Shown: positions 63,619 through 64,000 of the stretch, piece after piece | Position numbering within the stretch: position 1 is the first letter of the stretch | How the letters are laid out: every line of letters begins with the position of its first letter | Assembly: GCA_022570795.1 (NCBI GenBank) | Contig: JAKUDP010000004.1 | Location: 1,426,001 to 1,490,000, forward strand | Origin: Sphaerulina vaccinii | Taxonomy: Eukaryota; Ascomycota; Dothideomycetes; Mycosphaerellales; Mycosphaerellaceae | DNA length: 64,000 nt | Reading direction: 5' to 3' | Translations under genes and position numbers: made by a program | The notes under the pieces: model-generated | Seen by the model: only the letters and a program-made list of their open reading frames with translations | What the model was told of the DNA's origin: nothing | Databases searched by the model: none

Positions 63619-64000
63619 CTAGTGTGCACCGTTCACACCATTGGCCTTGCTCTTGACTACTTGACGTCTCGTTCGGACACCTTCTGCGAGCTGTTCGAGG
63701 ACTGCGATCGTGTCGTCCCAGTGGATGCAGGCGTCTGTGATTGAAACACCTGGCTTGAGCGACGACAGACCTGCAGTGCCTGCGTTCTGCTTGCCCTCGT
63801 TGATGTGTGATTCGATCATGACAGCGACAATGCCGGTCTCGCCCTCGCGGAGTTGGTCACCGATTGTCTGGGCAACCTTGGGTTGGTTCTTGTGGTCCTT
63901 GAGAGAGTTGCCTGTATCACATTAGCTTATCTCGGCAGTATCAAGTATCTCTATAGACTCACCATGCGAGCAGTCAATCATCATGACTTCAGGCAGACCC
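63619..64000 (-). CDS. DAHP synthase (class I), 3' end only
   Basis: Two exon pieces, 63963-64000 (running off the window) and 63619-63909, with a 53-bp intron. The visible 109 codons read LPEVMMIDCSHG, then NSLKDHKNQPKVAQTIGDQL, GIVAVMIESHINEG, LKPGVSITDACIHWDDTI and LEQLAEGVRTRR. The IDCSHGNS and ESxINEG boxes are metal- and phosphate-binding elements of microbial type I 3-deoxy-D-arabino-heptulosonate-7-phosphate synthase (Aro3/Aro4). This enzyme joins phosphoenolpyruvate and erythrose-4-phosphate in the first step of aromatic amino-acid synthesis. The N-terminal two-thirds, including the feedback site, lie outside the window, so the Phe- or Tyr-sensitive type cannot be told. Confidence 0.92.

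Overview
The window is nuclear DNA of a filamentous ascomycete (Pezizomycotina, probably Dothideomycetes). Gene density is high. Introns are short (47-126 bp) with GTRNGT donors and CTRAY-like branch sites. A tRNA gene is split after position 37. Fungus-specific families are present: HET, Zn2Cys6 factor, HIR3, ChAPs, fungal BTB proteins, ATG15, GH47. The class is inferred from gene style; I cannot name the genus. Exon boundaries were read by eye from splice signals and frame continuity, and most introns were checked for phase.

Layout. 0-4.1 kb: small low-complexity protein, split tRNA-Val, an F-box/SMI1-type gene with an in-frame stop, and an NAD(P)-binding protein. 4.5-20.6 kb is a housekeeping block: ATG15 lipase, VPS9-domain GEF, guanine deaminase, a ChAPs exomer subunit and the histone-chaperone subunit HIR3. 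21-24.3 kb: two tandem BTB proteins (a third paralogue lies at 58.7 kb). 24.7-28.6 kb: a mini membrane protein, an uncharacterised protein and a frameshifted alcohol dehydrogenase. 29.9-34.4 kb: secreted GH47 mannosidase and a HET-domain protein. 34.6-37.7 kb: two tandem members of an unrecognised family, one with an in-frame stop, the other with no visible start codon. 37.9-41.6 kb: pantothenate kinase, Rtf2 and a membrane-anchored sulfotransferase-like protein.

41.6-55.5 kb looks like accessory DNA. It has two convergent small secreted cysteine-containing proteins, a Zn2Cys6 regulator, a 2.8-kb gene-poor stretch with a Tc1/mariner-type MITE and decayed direct repeats, a coiled-coil protein (probably spindle pole), a zinc-finger-like protein, a decayed self-duplicated ORF and an F-box-like gene with an unclear 5' structure. 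55.9-64 kb returns to metabolism: a mitochondrial class III CoA-transferase divergent from riboflavin synthase, a BTB protein, a repeat-containing unknown, Got1, and the 3' end of DAHP synthase running off the window.

The genes do not form one pathway. The most unusual part is 32-38 kb, where a HET gene lies beside a fast-changing, duplicated and partly broken family with Myb-like repeats and a CxxC core. Next is the secreted-protein pair at 42.8-43.7 kb beside a transcription factor.
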